64,000 nt of DNA from Nostoc sp. HK-01 (GTDB taxonomy: Bacteria; Cyanobacteriota; Cyanobacteriia; Cyanobacteriales; Nostocaceae). The stretch covers positions 62,001 through 126,000 of the forward strand of contig AP018318.1 in the NCBI GenBank assembly GCA_003990705.1, in the 5' to 3' direction. Positions 54,840 through 63,970 of the stretch are shown here, piece after piece. The position numbers and the translations under genes were made by a program. How positions within the stretch are numbered: position 1 is the stretch's first letter; each line of letters opens with the position of its first letter. Under the pieces are notes generated by a model. The model had not been told where the DNA came from. It worked only from the letters and a program-made list of their open reading frames with translations, and made no database searches.

Positions 54840-55330
54840 TATGGGTTGATGGGGCTATTGAGTTGTAGTAATAACCAAGTTAAATAAGTACCAAAAGGCC
54901 CCCACAATGCGTAAGGTAGAAATAGCCATGAAGCAGTTTGCGAAATTGGCTTAACAACAAAAGCCAAAATGTACACCAAAACTGTCGCTAAACCGCCCAC
55001 AATCATACCACCAGTCAAACTGCGAAGTTCTACAACAACGGGACTGTAAAGCGATGTGAGTAAAGCGATCGCACCATAAACTACCAGTAGACCCCAAGGA
55101 CGAACACCTTTCTTACTGTTTTTCTCCCACACAATGATTGCAGAAATCGTAAGGCAAACCCAAATGAAAGTCCAAATAACAGGAATAAGAAACTCAAAGG
55201 TCAACCAACTGGGACGTTGCAGATTTTGAAACCAAGGATCGCGCAGCGATGTGAACAGGCTACCACCAAAGAACAGGGCTGCTGAAGCTGCTGTAATTAT
55301 CCATCTAGCTTTCACTAAAACTCCTGTCAT
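54839..55330 (-). CDS. tspO: TspO/MBR-like tryptophan-rich membrane protein
   Basis: A 163-residue membrane protein with about five helices. RPSWLTFEFLIPVIWTFIWVCLTISAII is like the TspO signature of Trp/Pro-rich helices, though WxPP is changed to RPSW. TspO binds porphyrins and related ligands and has been linked to stress signalling. The start is ATG 55330 (MTGVLVKARW); the open frame further upstream overlaps the CAP gene and is not coding. Its stop codon overlaps the htrA start. Confidence 0.72.
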   Translation of the reverse strand: MTGVLVKARWIITAASAALFFGGSLFTSLRDPWFQNLQRPSWLTFEFLIPVIWTFIWVCLTISAIIVWEKNSKKGVRPWGLLVVYGAIALLTSLYSPVVVELRSLTGGMIVGGLATVLVYILAFVVKPISQTASWLFLPYALWGPFGTYLTWLLLQLNSPINP

Positions 55331-55494
55331 AATAATACATTTGTAGTTTAGATTGAATCGGCGATCGCTGCACCTATCCTGTGATATAGCGGTAGTCAGA
55401 TATGTTAGGACAATTTGAAAGCTTGAATGCCAGGAATAATCAGACTTTTCCTCCTGCCTTCTGCTATGGGTGATAGGCGACAGTCGAGAAGAAG

Positions 55495-56049
55495 TTATTG
55501 TCGCAAAAATAACTGAGTCATGTAGTATGTATTCCCAACTCGCCAGATGCCCACACCTGTTTCTCGGAATACTGGACGCAGAATATTGGCTCGGTGTCCA
55601 GGGCTGTTCATCCAACCTTTGATGGCGGCTGGTACAGGTTGCGGCACATTGGTAGATGTAAATAAGTTTTCCCCAACCATCCAATAATTGATTCTGCCTG
55701 CACGTACTCTGTCTCGTAAGGTACTACCATCGGCACCAGTGTGACTAAAGAACTTTTTCTGCGCCATTTGACGGCTGTAGTTGCGGGCTACCTGGGTGAG
55801 TTTTTCATTATTTTGTAGCGGCTGAAGTCCATTTTGCTGTCGCACTTGGTTGATACCTTGGCGAATTGCGGCTTCCATGTCTGCAATTTTGGCAGATTCG
55901 GCAGAAATTACAGGCTGTGGTGATTGGCTTGATGGTAATTCAAGACTGGGCAACGGTGGCGCGTATTTTAGCATTTCCTCGCAACCACTTGCTAATAGTG
56001 CGATCGCCGCCGATGCTAACCAAATTATTTGCGGTAGTTTGTTTTGCAT
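55495..56049 (-). CDS. CAP-domain (SCP/PR1) lipoprotein
   Basis: A 184-residue secreted lipoprotein with a lipobox LASGC. The CAP domain starts near residue 55: LTQVARNYSRQMAQKKFFSHTGADGSTLRDRV contains the conserved His, and GWMNSPGHRANILRPVFRETGVGIW contains the second His and Glu. These form the shallow cleft of bacterial CAP proteins. The function of such proteins in cyanobacteria is unknown. It is transcribed toward tspO, from which about 165 bp separate it. Confidence 0.88.
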   Translation of the reverse strand: MQNKLPQIIWLASAAIALLASGCEEMLKYAPPLPSLELPSSQSPQPVISAESAKIADMEAAIRQGINQVRQQNGLQPLQNNEKLTQVARNYSRQMAQKKFFSHTGADGSTLRDRVRAGRINYWMVGENLFTSTNVPQPVPAAIKGWMNSPGHRANILRPVFRETGVGIWRVGNTYYMTQLFLRQ

Positions 56050-56248
56050 CTACTTATGGTTCTTTCTCCAGACAAGAACTATCAACTTAGCTGTCGTGAT
56101 GAAGTTGCTATGAAATCTGTCTTTAAGGTAACAAAAATAGCAAAATTCAACTGAGCTACACTTGAGAGTTGCATTGCTAGAGAAAGAACAAGAATAAGTT
56201 TAGAGTATGGGATTGATTGAGAATCTCATCTCTGTGTCATCTTGTATT

Positions 56249-56500
56249 TTACAGACGACCAATATTAGTCAGTCCTAAAACAATCCCAATGCCGATGATA
56301 TGACCAAAAGCCATAGCCGCGATAAAGGTGGTAACACTAACTGGCAAACCTGGTAACTTAGGCCCTACTTGGGGTTGTTCGATGCGGGTGGATAGCAACA
56401 GAATGATGATGCTGCTAACGCTAATAATGATTCCAACGGTGGGAGTCCACGCGGGAGTTGCGGGAACATTAGCTGCTGCTGCCAGTAAATTTGATAACAT
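56249..56500 (-). CDS. psaK: Photosystem I reaction centre subunit PsaK
   Basis: An 83-residue two-helix subunit at the edge of photosystem I. Segments: PATPAWTPTVGIIISVSSIIILLLSTR (first helix with a conserved RIEQPQVGPKLP loop) and the second helix FIAAMAFGHIIGIGIVLGL. A processed N-terminal segment is usual. The start is ATG 56500; a TTG just upstream is in frame and AGGAG lies before both. It is the only photosystem gene here. Confidence 0.9.
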   Translation of the reverse strand: MLSNLLAAAANVPATPAWTPTVGIIISVSSIIILLLSTRIEQPQVGPKLPGLPVSVTTFIAAMAFGHIIGIGIVLGLTNIGRL

Positions 56501-56606
56501 CAAGGTTCTGTCTCCTAAATGACAAAATTCATAAAACCTTCAAAATTATAGAATTACTGAGTAAGCAACCAGAGATTGTTAGCAAAAATTCGCTCTTTAG
56601 AACTAT

Positions 56607-57239
56607 ATGCGGGTTAAAATCTGCGGCATCACTCAACCACAACAAGCTAAAGCGATCGCATCTTTAGGCGCAACAGCTTTAGGATTTATTTGTGTACCTA
56701 CTTCGCCTCGTTATGTTACAGCAATGCAAATTAGGGCAACCGTGACACAGCTACCAGATGACATTGATAAAATCGGCGTGTTTGCTAACGCTCCCATTGA
56801 GGAGATTAGCCAGATAGTGAATGATTCTGGTTTAACTGGTGTGCAGTTGCACGGTGATGAAACACCGGAATTTTGCCACCAAGCACGCCAAAAAATCCCC
56901 AATGTAGAAATTCTCAAAGCACTGAGGATACGAAGTTTTGACCATCTGGAACAAGCATCTATTTATGCTCAATACGTAGATACTTTATTACTTGATGCCT
57001 ATCATCCCCAACAGCTAGGCGGTACAGGCCAAACTTTAGATTGGGCAATGCTAGAAAAATTTCACCCCAGTAGCCCGTGGTTTTTAGCGGGAGGATTAAC
57101 ACCAGAAAATATTTTAGCAGCCCTCAACCAAGTCAGCCCTGATGGTATAGATTTATCCAGCGGTGTCGAAATTCAACCCGGAGATAAAGATTTACACAAG
57201 GTAGCGCTACTGTTTGAAAGGCTTAAAACTAAAGTATGA
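56607..57239 (+). CDS. trpF: Phosphoribosylanthranilate isomerase
   Basis: A 210-residue TIM-barrel enzyme of tryptophan synthesis that rearranges phosphoribosylanthranilate. Motifs: [10 protein letters not shown] with the catalytic Cys, [39 protein letters not shown] with the catalytic Asp, and the phosphate-binding [10 protein letters not shown] and [16 protein letters not shown]. Stands alone, as is usual in cyanobacteria. Confidence 0.95.
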   Translation: MRVKICGITQPQQAKAIASLGATALGFICVPTSPRYVTAMQIRATVTQLPDDIDKIGVFANAPIEEISQIVNDSGLTGVQLHGDETPEFCHQARQKIPNVEILKALRIRSFDHLEQASIYAQYVDTLLLDAYHPQQLGGTGQTLDWAMLEKFHPSSPWFLAGGLTPENILAALNQVSPDGIDLSSGVEIQPGDKDLHKVALLFERLKTKV

Positions 57240-57696
57240 AGTATGTAGACACCTTTTAGGTGGCTTGCCGCAGGCTAGTATTAAATTTTATTTTTCATAC
57301 TTCACGCTGTGTGCAACTTTATCTCAGACCTAACCCCCAACCCCTTCCCTTGTAGGGCTATGGTGTACACACAAATCATATGATCCCCCTAAATCCCCCT
57401 TAAAAAGGGGGACTTGAAGAAATTTACCCCCTTTTTAAGGGGGGTTAGGGGGGATCAAAACGCTCTTAGGCAACTTTATAAGACTTGTGTGTACACGGTA
57501 GCTTGTAAGGAAGGGGAGCGAGAATCAAAGCCTCTCTCCGTTGCGGGGAGCCAGTGCGTTGCGGTGAGCAGTCCGTTGGGCGGCTTTGCCGACTTGAAGG
57601 AACTGCGAACCCGAAGGGGGGTTCCCCCCGTTGTAGCAACTGGCGTGAGAAGAATGGAAGTGGGGTTTCAAAAATAAGTCGCACATCGCGTTACTT
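57240..57696. other. Intergenic repeat cluster
   Basis: About 455 bp with no gene (an 87-codon frame in it is made of repeats). It contains the nested inverted-repeat element described at 57357-57502 and, from 57535 to 57650, GC-rich dispersed-type repeats ending in GTAGCAACTGG. Confidence 0.6.
57357..57502. mobile_element. Nested inverted-repeat element (MITE-like)
   Basis: Outer arms GCTATGGTGTACACACAA (57357-57374) and TTGTGTGTACACGGTAGC (57485-57502) are inverse copies with two mismatches, 12 bp exact (GTGTACACACAA). Inside them is a second, near-perfect 30-bp palindrome (57382-57411 against 57427-57456, GATCCCCCT...AGGGGGGATC). Each outer end contains TA next to the arm. It has no coding capacity. 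The inner part looks like a separate dispersed repeat inserted into the outer element. Confidence 0.65.
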
Positions 57697-58404
57697 CTAA
57701 AAGAATGATGGTTGATGGCGAATCAAGTTAAAGAATTCTTCGCGGGTTTTTTGCTCGTCGTGGAATACGCCCAACATAGCGCTGGTAACAGTCCATGAAC
57801 CGGGTTTCTGAACACCCCGCATGACCATACACATGTGAGTAGCTTCCATAACTACTGCTACACCTTGAGGTTCCAAAATCGTCTGAATCGCTTCGGCAAT
57901 TTGGCGAGTTAATCTTTCCTGAACTTGCAACCGTCGGGAATACATTTCCACAATCCGGGCTAACTTACTTAAGCCCACAACTTTTTGATTAGGAATATAA
58001 GCAACATGCGCTCTCCCCATAAACGGCAGCATGTGATGTTCGCAGAGGCTAAAGAAGTTAATATCTCGAACTAGTACCATCTCGTTATGACCTTCATCAA
58101 AGATGGCACCATTCACCAGTTCTTCTAAAGATTGGTTATAGCCACTGGTAAGATAACGCATTGCCTCAGCAACACGCTTGGGAGTCTTGAGCAGTCCTTC
58201 ACGCTCAGGATCTTCGCCAACGCCGACTATGATGTTCCTGACGGCATCCATCATTTGCTCCATATTTTCCTCAGAAGGCGGTTGCAAATCCGGTAGTCGT
58301 CCGTCGTGGGTGTTGCGATCGGGTCTGGTATTGATGGCCTCTGCCAAATCGGAAATCAGCGGAGATTGAAAACGATTGGAACCGTTAGAACTAGCAATAG
58401 TCAT
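57697..58404 (-). CDS. folE: GTP cyclohydrolase I
   Basis: A 235-residue enzyme that opens GTP to dihydroneopterin triphosphate for folate and pterin synthesis. The zinc ligands are the Cys and His in [10 protein letters not shown] and the Cys in [10 protein letters not shown]. The family motifs [24 protein letters not shown] and TSAMLG are present, and the N-terminal 45 residues are a variable extension. It follows the SDR gene on the same strand with a heptamer repeat tract between. Confidence 0.95.
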   Translation of the reverse strand: MTIASSNGSNRFQSPLISDLAEAINTRPDRNTHDGRLPDLQPPSEENMEQMMDAVRNIIVGVGEDPEREGLLKTPKRVAEAMRYLTSGYNQSLEELVNGAIFDEGHNEMVLVRDINFFSLCEHHMLPFMGRAHVAYIPNQKVVGLSKLARIVEMYSRRLQVQERLTRQIAEAIQTILEPQGVAVVMEATHMCMVMRGVQKPGSWTVTSAMLGVFHDEQKTREEFFNLIRHQPSFF

Positions 58405-58441
58405 GATGTAATTTTCAGTTAATTTTTGGATGTTTGCTATC

Positions 58442-58510
58442 AGTCATTAGTCATTGGTCGTTGGTCATTTGTCTTTTGTGATTCACTCATAACAAATGAC
58501 TAATGACCAA
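58442..58510. repeat. Heptamer repeats between folE and the SDR gene
   Basis: Units AGTCATT x2, GGTCGTT, GGTCATT, TGTCTTT, TGTGATT, then ACAAATGAC-TAATGAC in the opposite sense. The two halves can pair. Same family as at 18284, 41849 and 45411. Confidence 0.8.
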
Positions 58511-58520
58511 GAACAAATGC

Positions 58521-59246
58521 CTAAAAAGTGCCTGTATTGGGCATGAGAATCAATTCATCAATCACCGCTTGTGGTGGCAATAAGACGGTGTGGAGAATTG
58601 ACTGTGCCACAATTTCTGGAGTTAACATTTTTGAACGGTCAAAGTTGACATTAACGGTGTCTGTGTCCCAGATTTCTGTATTCACAGAACCAGGACAAAT
58701 GGCCGTAACACGGATACCGTGGGCGCGTTCTTCTTGAGCCAGGGTTTGAGAAAGGGCTAGAAGTCCGGCTTTGCTAACACAATAGGCTCCCCATCCAGCA
58801 AAGGTTTGCTTGGCAGCTATTGAGGCTACGTTGATAATTGTGCCTGTGCCGCGATCGCGCATTCCCGGCAAAATTCCTTTGATGCACTCAAATACACTGG
58901 TGAGATTGATGTTAATAACTTGTTGCCAGTCTTCTAAGCTGGTGTCATTTAAATTAGCTGTGTAGCCTATTCCGGCATTGTTTACCAAAATATCTATGTT
59001 GCCAAAATCTTGGGCGATCGCATTGATTTTTGCTTTTACTTGCGGTAAATCGGCTAAATCCAGGGCGTAAGCTTTGGCTTCTACTCCGGTTTGCTTAGCT
59101 GCTGTTGCTACCGTCTCTAATTTATCTAAAGAACGGCTGACTAGGGCAACATCTATGCCTGCCTTGGCGAATGCTAAAGCGGTGGCTTTGCCAATTCCAC
59201 TACTAGCCCCAGTAATCAGGGCATGTTGTTTCTGCTTACTACTCAT
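58521..59246 (-). CDS. Short-chain dehydrogenase/reductase
   Basis: A 241-residue NAD(P)-dependent Rossmann-fold oxidoreductase. TGASSGIGKATA binds the cofactor, NNAGIG follows, and the catalytic Ser lies in INVASIA with the Tyr and Lys in YCVSKAG. The substrate is not evident. I start at ATG 59246 with GGGGGA 4 bp upstream; an ATG at 59258 is possible. It follows accA on the same strand; such an SDR often lies near the ado-aar-accA block in cyanobacteria, so a link to fatty-acid or aldehyde metabolism is plausible. Confidence 0.9.
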   Translation of the reverse strand: MSSKQKQHALITGASSGIGKATALAFAKAGIDVALVSRSLDKLETVATAAKQTGVEAKAYALDLADLPQVKAKINAIAQDFGNIDILVNNAGIGYTANLNDTSLEDWQQVININLTSVFECIKGILPGMRDRGTGTIINVASIAAKQTFAGWGAYCVSKAGLLALSQTLAQEERAHGIRVTAICPGSVNTEIWDTDTVNVNFDRSKMLTPEIVAQSILHTVLLPPQAVIDELILMPNTGTF

Positions 59247-59609
59247 GCTTTCCCCCATTTTTTTGGCAGTGACCCAAGCCCCTTGCCACCAAATTATTTA
59301 AGTCTTTCGGATGGGCTACATTAAAGTAACCTTAAATTCCGATAATTTTTTTTTGACAATTGCTATATTGAATTGTCAGTGTGGGCATTTTTGCCAATTA
59401 GATATACGCCAGTGATGAAAATTCTTCTTCATCCGGGTGTTTTGGCTGTCTACTCGCAGTAAGTTACTAAAAACTACACAAATCTCTCATTTAATTGAGA
59501 CGATTCATCATAAATACAAATGCCTGTGGTTAAAAAGATTGTTAAAAATCTTTAAGAACCACAGGCAATTATAACATTGCTCTTGAGTTAATGACCTAGG
59601 TTTGGCTGG
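59247..59609. other. Intergenic region between accA and the SDR gene
   Basis: About 360 bp without a gene. A terminator-like hairpin lies at 59521-59567 and an 8-bp inverted repeat TGACAATT/AATTGTCA at 59354-59378, which may be the SDR operator. Confidence 0.5.
59521..59567 (-). terminator. Hairpin after accA
   Basis: TGCCTGTGGTT (59521-59531) and AACCACAGGCA (59557-59567) form a perfect 11-bp stem; the AAAGATT/AATCTTT sequence inside can pair too. It lies 40 bp after the accA stop on the minus strand and probably terminates the transcript. Confidence 0.75.
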
Positions 59610-60590
59610 CTAGTGGGGAATTTCTGTAAAAACACCAATTTTGCGGAATTTTTCGTAGCGCATTTGTCGTCTTTCTGGAGATGTTAACTGTTTAAGTTCA
59701 TCTAAATTATCTAAAAGTGCTTGCTTGAGGGTGGTTGCGGCTTCTAGGGGGTCAGAATGAGCGCCGCCAATTGGTTCCGCTAAAATTTGGTCAATAATCC
59801 CTAAGTTTTTTAAGTCATGGGAAGTGATTTTTAAGGCGACAGCTGCTTGAGGTGCTTTACTGGCATCTTTCCAGAGAATCGCCGCACAACCTTCAGGGCT
59901 AATCACAGTGTAAACAGCGTGTTCAAACATCAGTAGGCGATCGCAAATACCAATACCCAGCGCTCCACCAGAACTTGCTTCACCAATAACTGTGCAAATA
60001 ATCGGTACATCTAAGCTAAACATCTCGCGCAGATTATAAGCTATGGCTTCGCCAGCACCTTGATGTTCTGCGGCTACTGTGGCTAAAGCGCCGGGTGTAT
60101 CAACAAAAGCTAAAATCGGCATTCCAAACTTATTGGCATGTTCCATCAAACGCATTGCTTTGCGATAACCACCAGGAGCCGCCATCCCGAAGTTACGGGC
60201 AATATTGTCTTTAGTGTCACGCCCTTTTTGTTGACCTAACATCACCACCGGCTGCCCACCTAAACGAGCTACACCAGCAATTAAAGCCGGATCATCAGTA
60301 CCACAGCGATCGCCATGCAACTCCATCCATTCATCTGTAATCGCCTGGATGTAATCAAGAGTACTGGGACGACGGGGATGACGGGCGACTTGCACCCTTT
60401 GAGCCGGAGATAAAGTACTAAAAATCTCTTCACGCAGTTTTGTCGCGCGTGCTTCTAGCTTGCGAATTTCACCAGATACATCAACGCCATTTTCTTCTGC
60501 AAGTTGTCGAATCTGCTCAATGCGGTTGGATAGTTCTGCTAACGGCTTTTCAAAATCTAACAGTAGTGGTTTACGCTCGGTAGTAGCCAT
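59610..60590 (-). CDS. accA: Acetyl-CoA carboxylase carboxyltransferase subunit alpha
   Basis: A 326-residue subunit that with AccD moves the carboxyl group to acetyl-CoA, giving malonyl-CoA for fatty-acid synthesis. Features: [54 protein letters not shown], and [17 protein letters not shown] (CoA-binding). I start at ATG 60590 (MATTERKP); the open frame upstream is not conserved. It follows aar on the same strand, the known ado-aar-accA order. Confidence 0.93.
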   Translation of the reverse strand: MATTERKPLLLDFEKPLAELSNRIEQIRQLAEENGVDVSGEIRKLEARATKLREEIFSTLSPAQRVQVARHPRRPSTLDYIQAITDEWMELHGDRCGTDDPALIAGVARLGGQPVVMLGQQKGRDTKDNIARNFGMAAPGGYRKAMRLMEHANKFGMPILAFVDTPGALATVAAEHQGAGEAIAYNLREMFSLDVPIICTVIGEASSGGALGIGICDRLLMFEHAVYTVISPEGCAAILWKDASKAPQAAVALKITSHDLKNLGIIDQILAEPIGGAHSDPLEAATTLKQALLDNLDELKQLTSPERRQMRYEKFRKIGVFTEIPH

Positions 60591-60629
60591 ATAAACTAGG
60601 GGTGAGGAACTAGGGATTGGGGATTTAAG

Positions 60630-60683
60630 AAGTAAAAAGTAAAAAGGCAAAAGTAAAAAGATTCTTTTAACTTTTTACTTTTG
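60630..60683. repeat. AAGTAAAAAG hairpin repeat between accA and aar
   Basis: Repeated AAGTAAAAAG / GGCAAAAGTAAAAAG sequences with a 13-bp stem (60648-60660 against 60671-60683). Almost the same wording occurs at 19491-19538 after the P-ATPase gene. Confidence 0.7.
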
Positions 60684-60689
60684 ACTTTG

Positions 60690-61709
60690 CTAAAGCAGCA
60701 GAGGCCTAAAGCCGTGTTTCACCGATGCTTGACCAATCTGCTCCATTTTGTCTACGGTAATCTGATTACGCCCCCAAGAAAAGTTCGTATGTAACTTCTC
60801 AAATTCCAGTAGCATAGCTTCGGCAAAACAGGCAAATAGCTGGCGTTCTGGCACTTCCATATTGACGATTTGCATAATTTTCCAGTCAATATCTAAAGAA
60901 TGCTCAACAATGCCACCGTTGAGTATATAAACGCCAGGATGTTGAATTTTCGTACCTAAATTTTTAGGATAGCCACCATCAATGAGTAGGCAAGGTTGTT
61001 TTAACACCTTGGGGTCAATTTCTACCCCTTTGGGCATACTTGCCACCCACACTACAATATCAGCTTCGGGTAATGCTTCATCCAAAGCCATGATTTTCCC
61101 TCGCCCCAATTCGTCTTGGAGATTTTGCAGGCGTTCTTGGTTACGGGCAATCAGCAAAATTTCTTTGACATCCGTTTTGGCATCTAGCCAGCGGGTTACT
61201 GCACTACCAATATCCCCAGTTGCTCCACATATAGCTACTGTTGCTTTCGACAGTTCAATTCCTACTTGTTTTGCAGCGGCTTCTACTTGCCGACAGATAA
61301 TGTAGGCAGTGTGTGTATTGCCTGTAGTGAAGCGTTCAAACTCTAATTTGATGTTGCGGACTTGGCTGAACTGCTCTAAATTAAAGTTTTCAAAAATAAT
61401 TGATGAAAAACCGCCTAAAGCTGTGATGTCTATATCATGCTTTTGAGCATGAGCCATTGCATTAAGAATTTTGCGCGTTGCCGCCTTAATCCGCCGATTC
61501 GCCAGCATTTCTGGCAAAAAGCATGATTCTACATACTTGCCTTCAATTATCTCTCCAGTCAGGCTGGTAACTTTAATGTGATCAACAATTTGTGGCGGGG
61601 CGCTGCACCAAAAATCTAGACCTTGATCGGCATATTCTGGGTATCCCAATTGTTGAGCTACCGCTTGAGCGTGTTCTAAACTAGTCAGATGTCCAATTAG
61701 ACCAAACAT
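60690..61709 (-). CDS. aar: Long-chain acyl-ACP reductase (AAR)
   Basis: A 339-residue enzyme that reduces fatty acyl-ACP to the fatty aldehyde, using NADPH. The nucleotide-binding loop [18 protein letters not shown] and the Cys in LFACFAEAM, which forms the acyl-thioester, are visible. The start [18 protein letters not shown] is typical. Together with ado it makes C15/C17 alkanes. The order ado-aar-accA on the minus strand, with a spacer of about 265 bp after ado, suggests one or two transcripts. Confidence 0.95.
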   Translation of the reverse strand: MFGLIGHLTSLEHAQAVAQQLGYPEYADQGLDFWCSAPPQIVDHIKVTSLTGEIIEGKYVESCFLPEMLANRRIKAATRKILNAMAHAQKHDIDITALGGFSSIIFENFNLEQFSQVRNIKLEFERFTTGNTHTAYIICRQVEAAAKQVGIELSKATVAICGATGDIGSAVTRWLDAKTDVKEILLIARNQERLQNLQDELGRGKIMALDEALPEADIVVWVASMPKGVEIDPKVLKQPCLLIDGGYPKNLGTKIQHPGVYILNGGIVEHSLDIDWKIMQIVNMEVPERQLFACFAEAMLLEFEKLHTNFSWGRNQITVDKMEQIGQASVKHGFRPLLL

Positions 61710-61973
61710 GTATTGTATTAGGCGTTTGCTGCGTCGAAAGCGTGGAATTTAGTGGGTAAGTGACAATACCTAACCTTAAAAATACAATAAAGTCTGAAGT
61801 CTGAAGTCTGAAGTTTTAGCAAAATCGGATTCAGGAGTCAGAATTCAGGATGAATTCTTGACGAAGCCCTAAATAAATCTGTGGGTTGCAGACCCAGGCT
61901 CAGTTATTCTGTATCCTGAATGCTCACTTTTGGATTCTTCTTTTATCTTCATCCTTCATTCTTCATACTTGTT
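61710..61973. other. Spacer between aar and ado
   Basis: No gene. Three copies of GTCTGAA run from 61792 to 61812, another heptamer repeat. The rest is AT-rich. Confidence 0.5.
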
Positions 61974-62669
61974 TTAAGCAGCGGACAGTCCGTAGGCTGA
62001 CAAGCGCATGATATCTCTAGTTGTGAAGCCAATGTTACTTAGGGCTTCACCGTATTGAATCATGAAGTCTTCGACTAAAGCTTCTTTTTCCATTGCTAAC
62101 ACTTCAGCATCGGCTGCTACTTGGTTGAGCATTTTCCAAACAATGGGTAAGTTTTGGCGGTTTGCTTCTTCTAGTTCAGCTTTAGATGCTTCAAAGTTAG
62201 CTTTCAGCCAAACTTCACCAAAGTTTAAATGACTGTATTCATCTTTGACTACACCCTCAGTAATTTTGCGGGCAAAATCATCAGCAACAGGGATATAGAT
62301 GTTGTAGGCCGCGATCGCAAAGCATTCAATAATCAAAGATTGAATCAGTAAGCAAGTGACAACGTTACCTGTGGCTGCTGCTGCTTTAAAGTTATCGTGC
62401 AGAGGTGCAAAAAACTCCTTAGCAAATTGCAGGTCTGGGGTAACTTTTAAATTCCGTCCACAAGCTTCAAAGCCCTTTTTATGGCGGCTTTCCATTTTCG
62501 ACAAGCCAATCAGTTGATCATGATTTGCTGGCAGCAGTTCAGCTAGTTTGATGTAATTCTCATAAGCTTCTTGTTCCCCTTCAATCACGATCGCATTAAT
62601 GCGACTATAGGCATCTTTATATGTTTCGCTTTGGAAATCAATTTCTAATTCGGCTGCCAACGGCTGCAT
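61974..62669 (-). CDS. ado: Aldehyde-deformylating oxygenase (ADO)
   Basis: A 231-residue non-heme di-iron enzyme that turns fatty aldehyde into alkane and formate with oxygen and electrons from ferredoxin. The di-iron ligands are all present at the family positions: E32, E60, H63, E115, E144 and H147. Segments [18 protein letters not shown] and [16 protein letters not shown] are typical. It is the first gene of the alkane block. Confidence 0.96.
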   Translation of the reverse strand: MQPLAAELEIDFQSETYKDAYSRINAIVIEGEQEAYENYIKLAELLPANHDQLIGLSKMESRHKKGFEACGRNLKVTPDLQFAKEFFAPLHDNFKAAAATGNVVTCLLIQSLIIECFAIAAYNIYIPVADDFARKITEGVVKDEYSHLNFGEVWLKANFEASKAELEEANRQNLPIVWKMLNQVAADAEVLAMEKEALVEDFMIQYGEALSNIGFTTRDIMRLSAYGLSAA

Positions 62670-62907
62670 GGTATCTTCACTCCTGTAAGATGAATCATTT
62701 GATACTAACGCTTAATTTCCCCTGTAATTTTAGGGTAATCTTCACTGTTGTTTAATTTAACTTAACAAGTCACTATGTAATAGATTAGCTTTTGCTGGGG
62801 GCGATGCTCTAGTACTAAAGAAACAAATGAATCAAGAGTCAAGGATTAATAGTCGATAGTCAATGGTCAATTCCTCCTAGCCCCTAGCTTTTGCTATCTA
62901 TTTACTT

Positions 62908-63732
62908 ATGATGAAATCAAGTTGGAATCTGAAATCTGGCGATATTTTTAGTTTAGCGGTGCTGCTATGCGGCGCATTAATTGTCTTACTCCCGCTATTT
63001 GTCGTGTTTTTCACATCTTTTGCACCTCCTGGCGCAACTCCAGATATGATGCCTCAAGGTTGGACTTTAGGTAATTATTATGATGCGTGGCAGCGAGGGA
63101 AGTTCCTGTTGGCGTTTGCTAATTCTACCTTAGTAGCGATCGCAGTCACGGCGTTTCAGTTGATCACCTCAGCTTTGGCTGGTTACGCTCTGGCGAGATT
63201 GAAATTTCGTGGTAGACAAGCTCTACTGCTAGTTGTTTTAGCAACCTTGGTAATCCCTTTTCAGCTGTTGGTTATACCGATATTTTTGGTTTTAAAGTGG
63301 GGACACTTAATTAATACTTATGGGGCGCTGATTTTACCAACGGCTGTCAATGGTTTTGGCATATTTCTCTTACGGCAATATTTTCAAACCATTCCAGTAG
63401 AATTGGAAGAAGCCGCAACTATTGATGGGGCGAACAGGCTACAAATTTTGTGGCGAGTATTGTTACCTTTAGCCCGTCCAGCTTTGGTGACATTGTTTTT
63501 ATTCACCTTTATTGCTGAATGGAATGATTTATTTAAGCCTTTGGTATTCACCACACGCCCAGAATTAAGAACAGTACAGTTGGCATTGGCGGAATTTCAA
63601 GAGCAGTTTACCAATAACTGGCCTTTGATGATGGCGGCAGTAACTATTGCAACGGTGCCGGTTATGCTACTGTTTCTGATTGGTCAGCGTCAATTTATTC
63701 GCGGAATTGCGACCACAGGGATGAAGAATTGA
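62908..63732 (+). CDS. Sugar ABC transporter permease (MalG-like)
   Basis: A 274-residue membrane subunit of a carbohydrate importer with six helices. The EAA loop EEAATIDGANRLQILWRVLLPLARPAL contacts the ATPase and is intact. FTFIAEWNDLFKPLVF and RTVQLALAEFQ are typical of MalG/LacG-type permeases. The partner permease, binding protein and ATPase are not in the window, so it works with components encoded elsewhere; cyanobacteria often have this split arrangement. The sugar is unknown. Confidence 0.9.
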   Translation: MMKSSWNLKSGDIFSLAVLLCGALIVLLPLFVVFFTSFAPPGATPDMMPQGWTLGNYYDAWQRGKFLLAFANSTLVAIAVTAFQLITSALAGYALARLKFRGRQALLLVVLATLVIPFQLLVIPIFLVLKWGHLINTYGALILPTAVNGFGIFLLRQYFQTIPVELEEAATIDGANRLQILWRVLLPLARPALVTLFLFTFIAEWNDLFKPLVFTTRPELRTVQLALAEFQEQFTNNWPLMMAAVTIATVPVMLLFLIGQRQFIRGIATTGMKN

Positions 63733-63970
63733 TTCGTGGAAGAATTCATCTCTTGGGCAGACTCAACAAAAATTGAGCCAGACAAAACCTTAACAATCAA
63801 ATGAATTCTACAGAAATTCCAGATAGGTAGTGAACAAATAATTCTGATCACGAACCGCATAGACGCGTTAGGACTATTCTTCGATAACGCCTAACAGCGA
63901 ACCCGCAGAGAAGGACGCAAAGTACACAAAGAAAGGGAACAGCGCAGTTGTTCACTAATGATTGAGGATT
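63733..63970. other. Right-edge non-coding region
   Basis: No gene. It contains GTTAGG/CCTAAC arms around 63868-63895 and a CGCAGAGAAGGACGCAAAG-like stretch at 63904-63922 similar to that at 48163-48190 after the oxidase subunit I gene. Confidence 0.4.

Noticed and set aside
57414-57677. 87-codon frame after trpF
   Set aside because: It is made of palindromic and GC-rich dispersed repeats.
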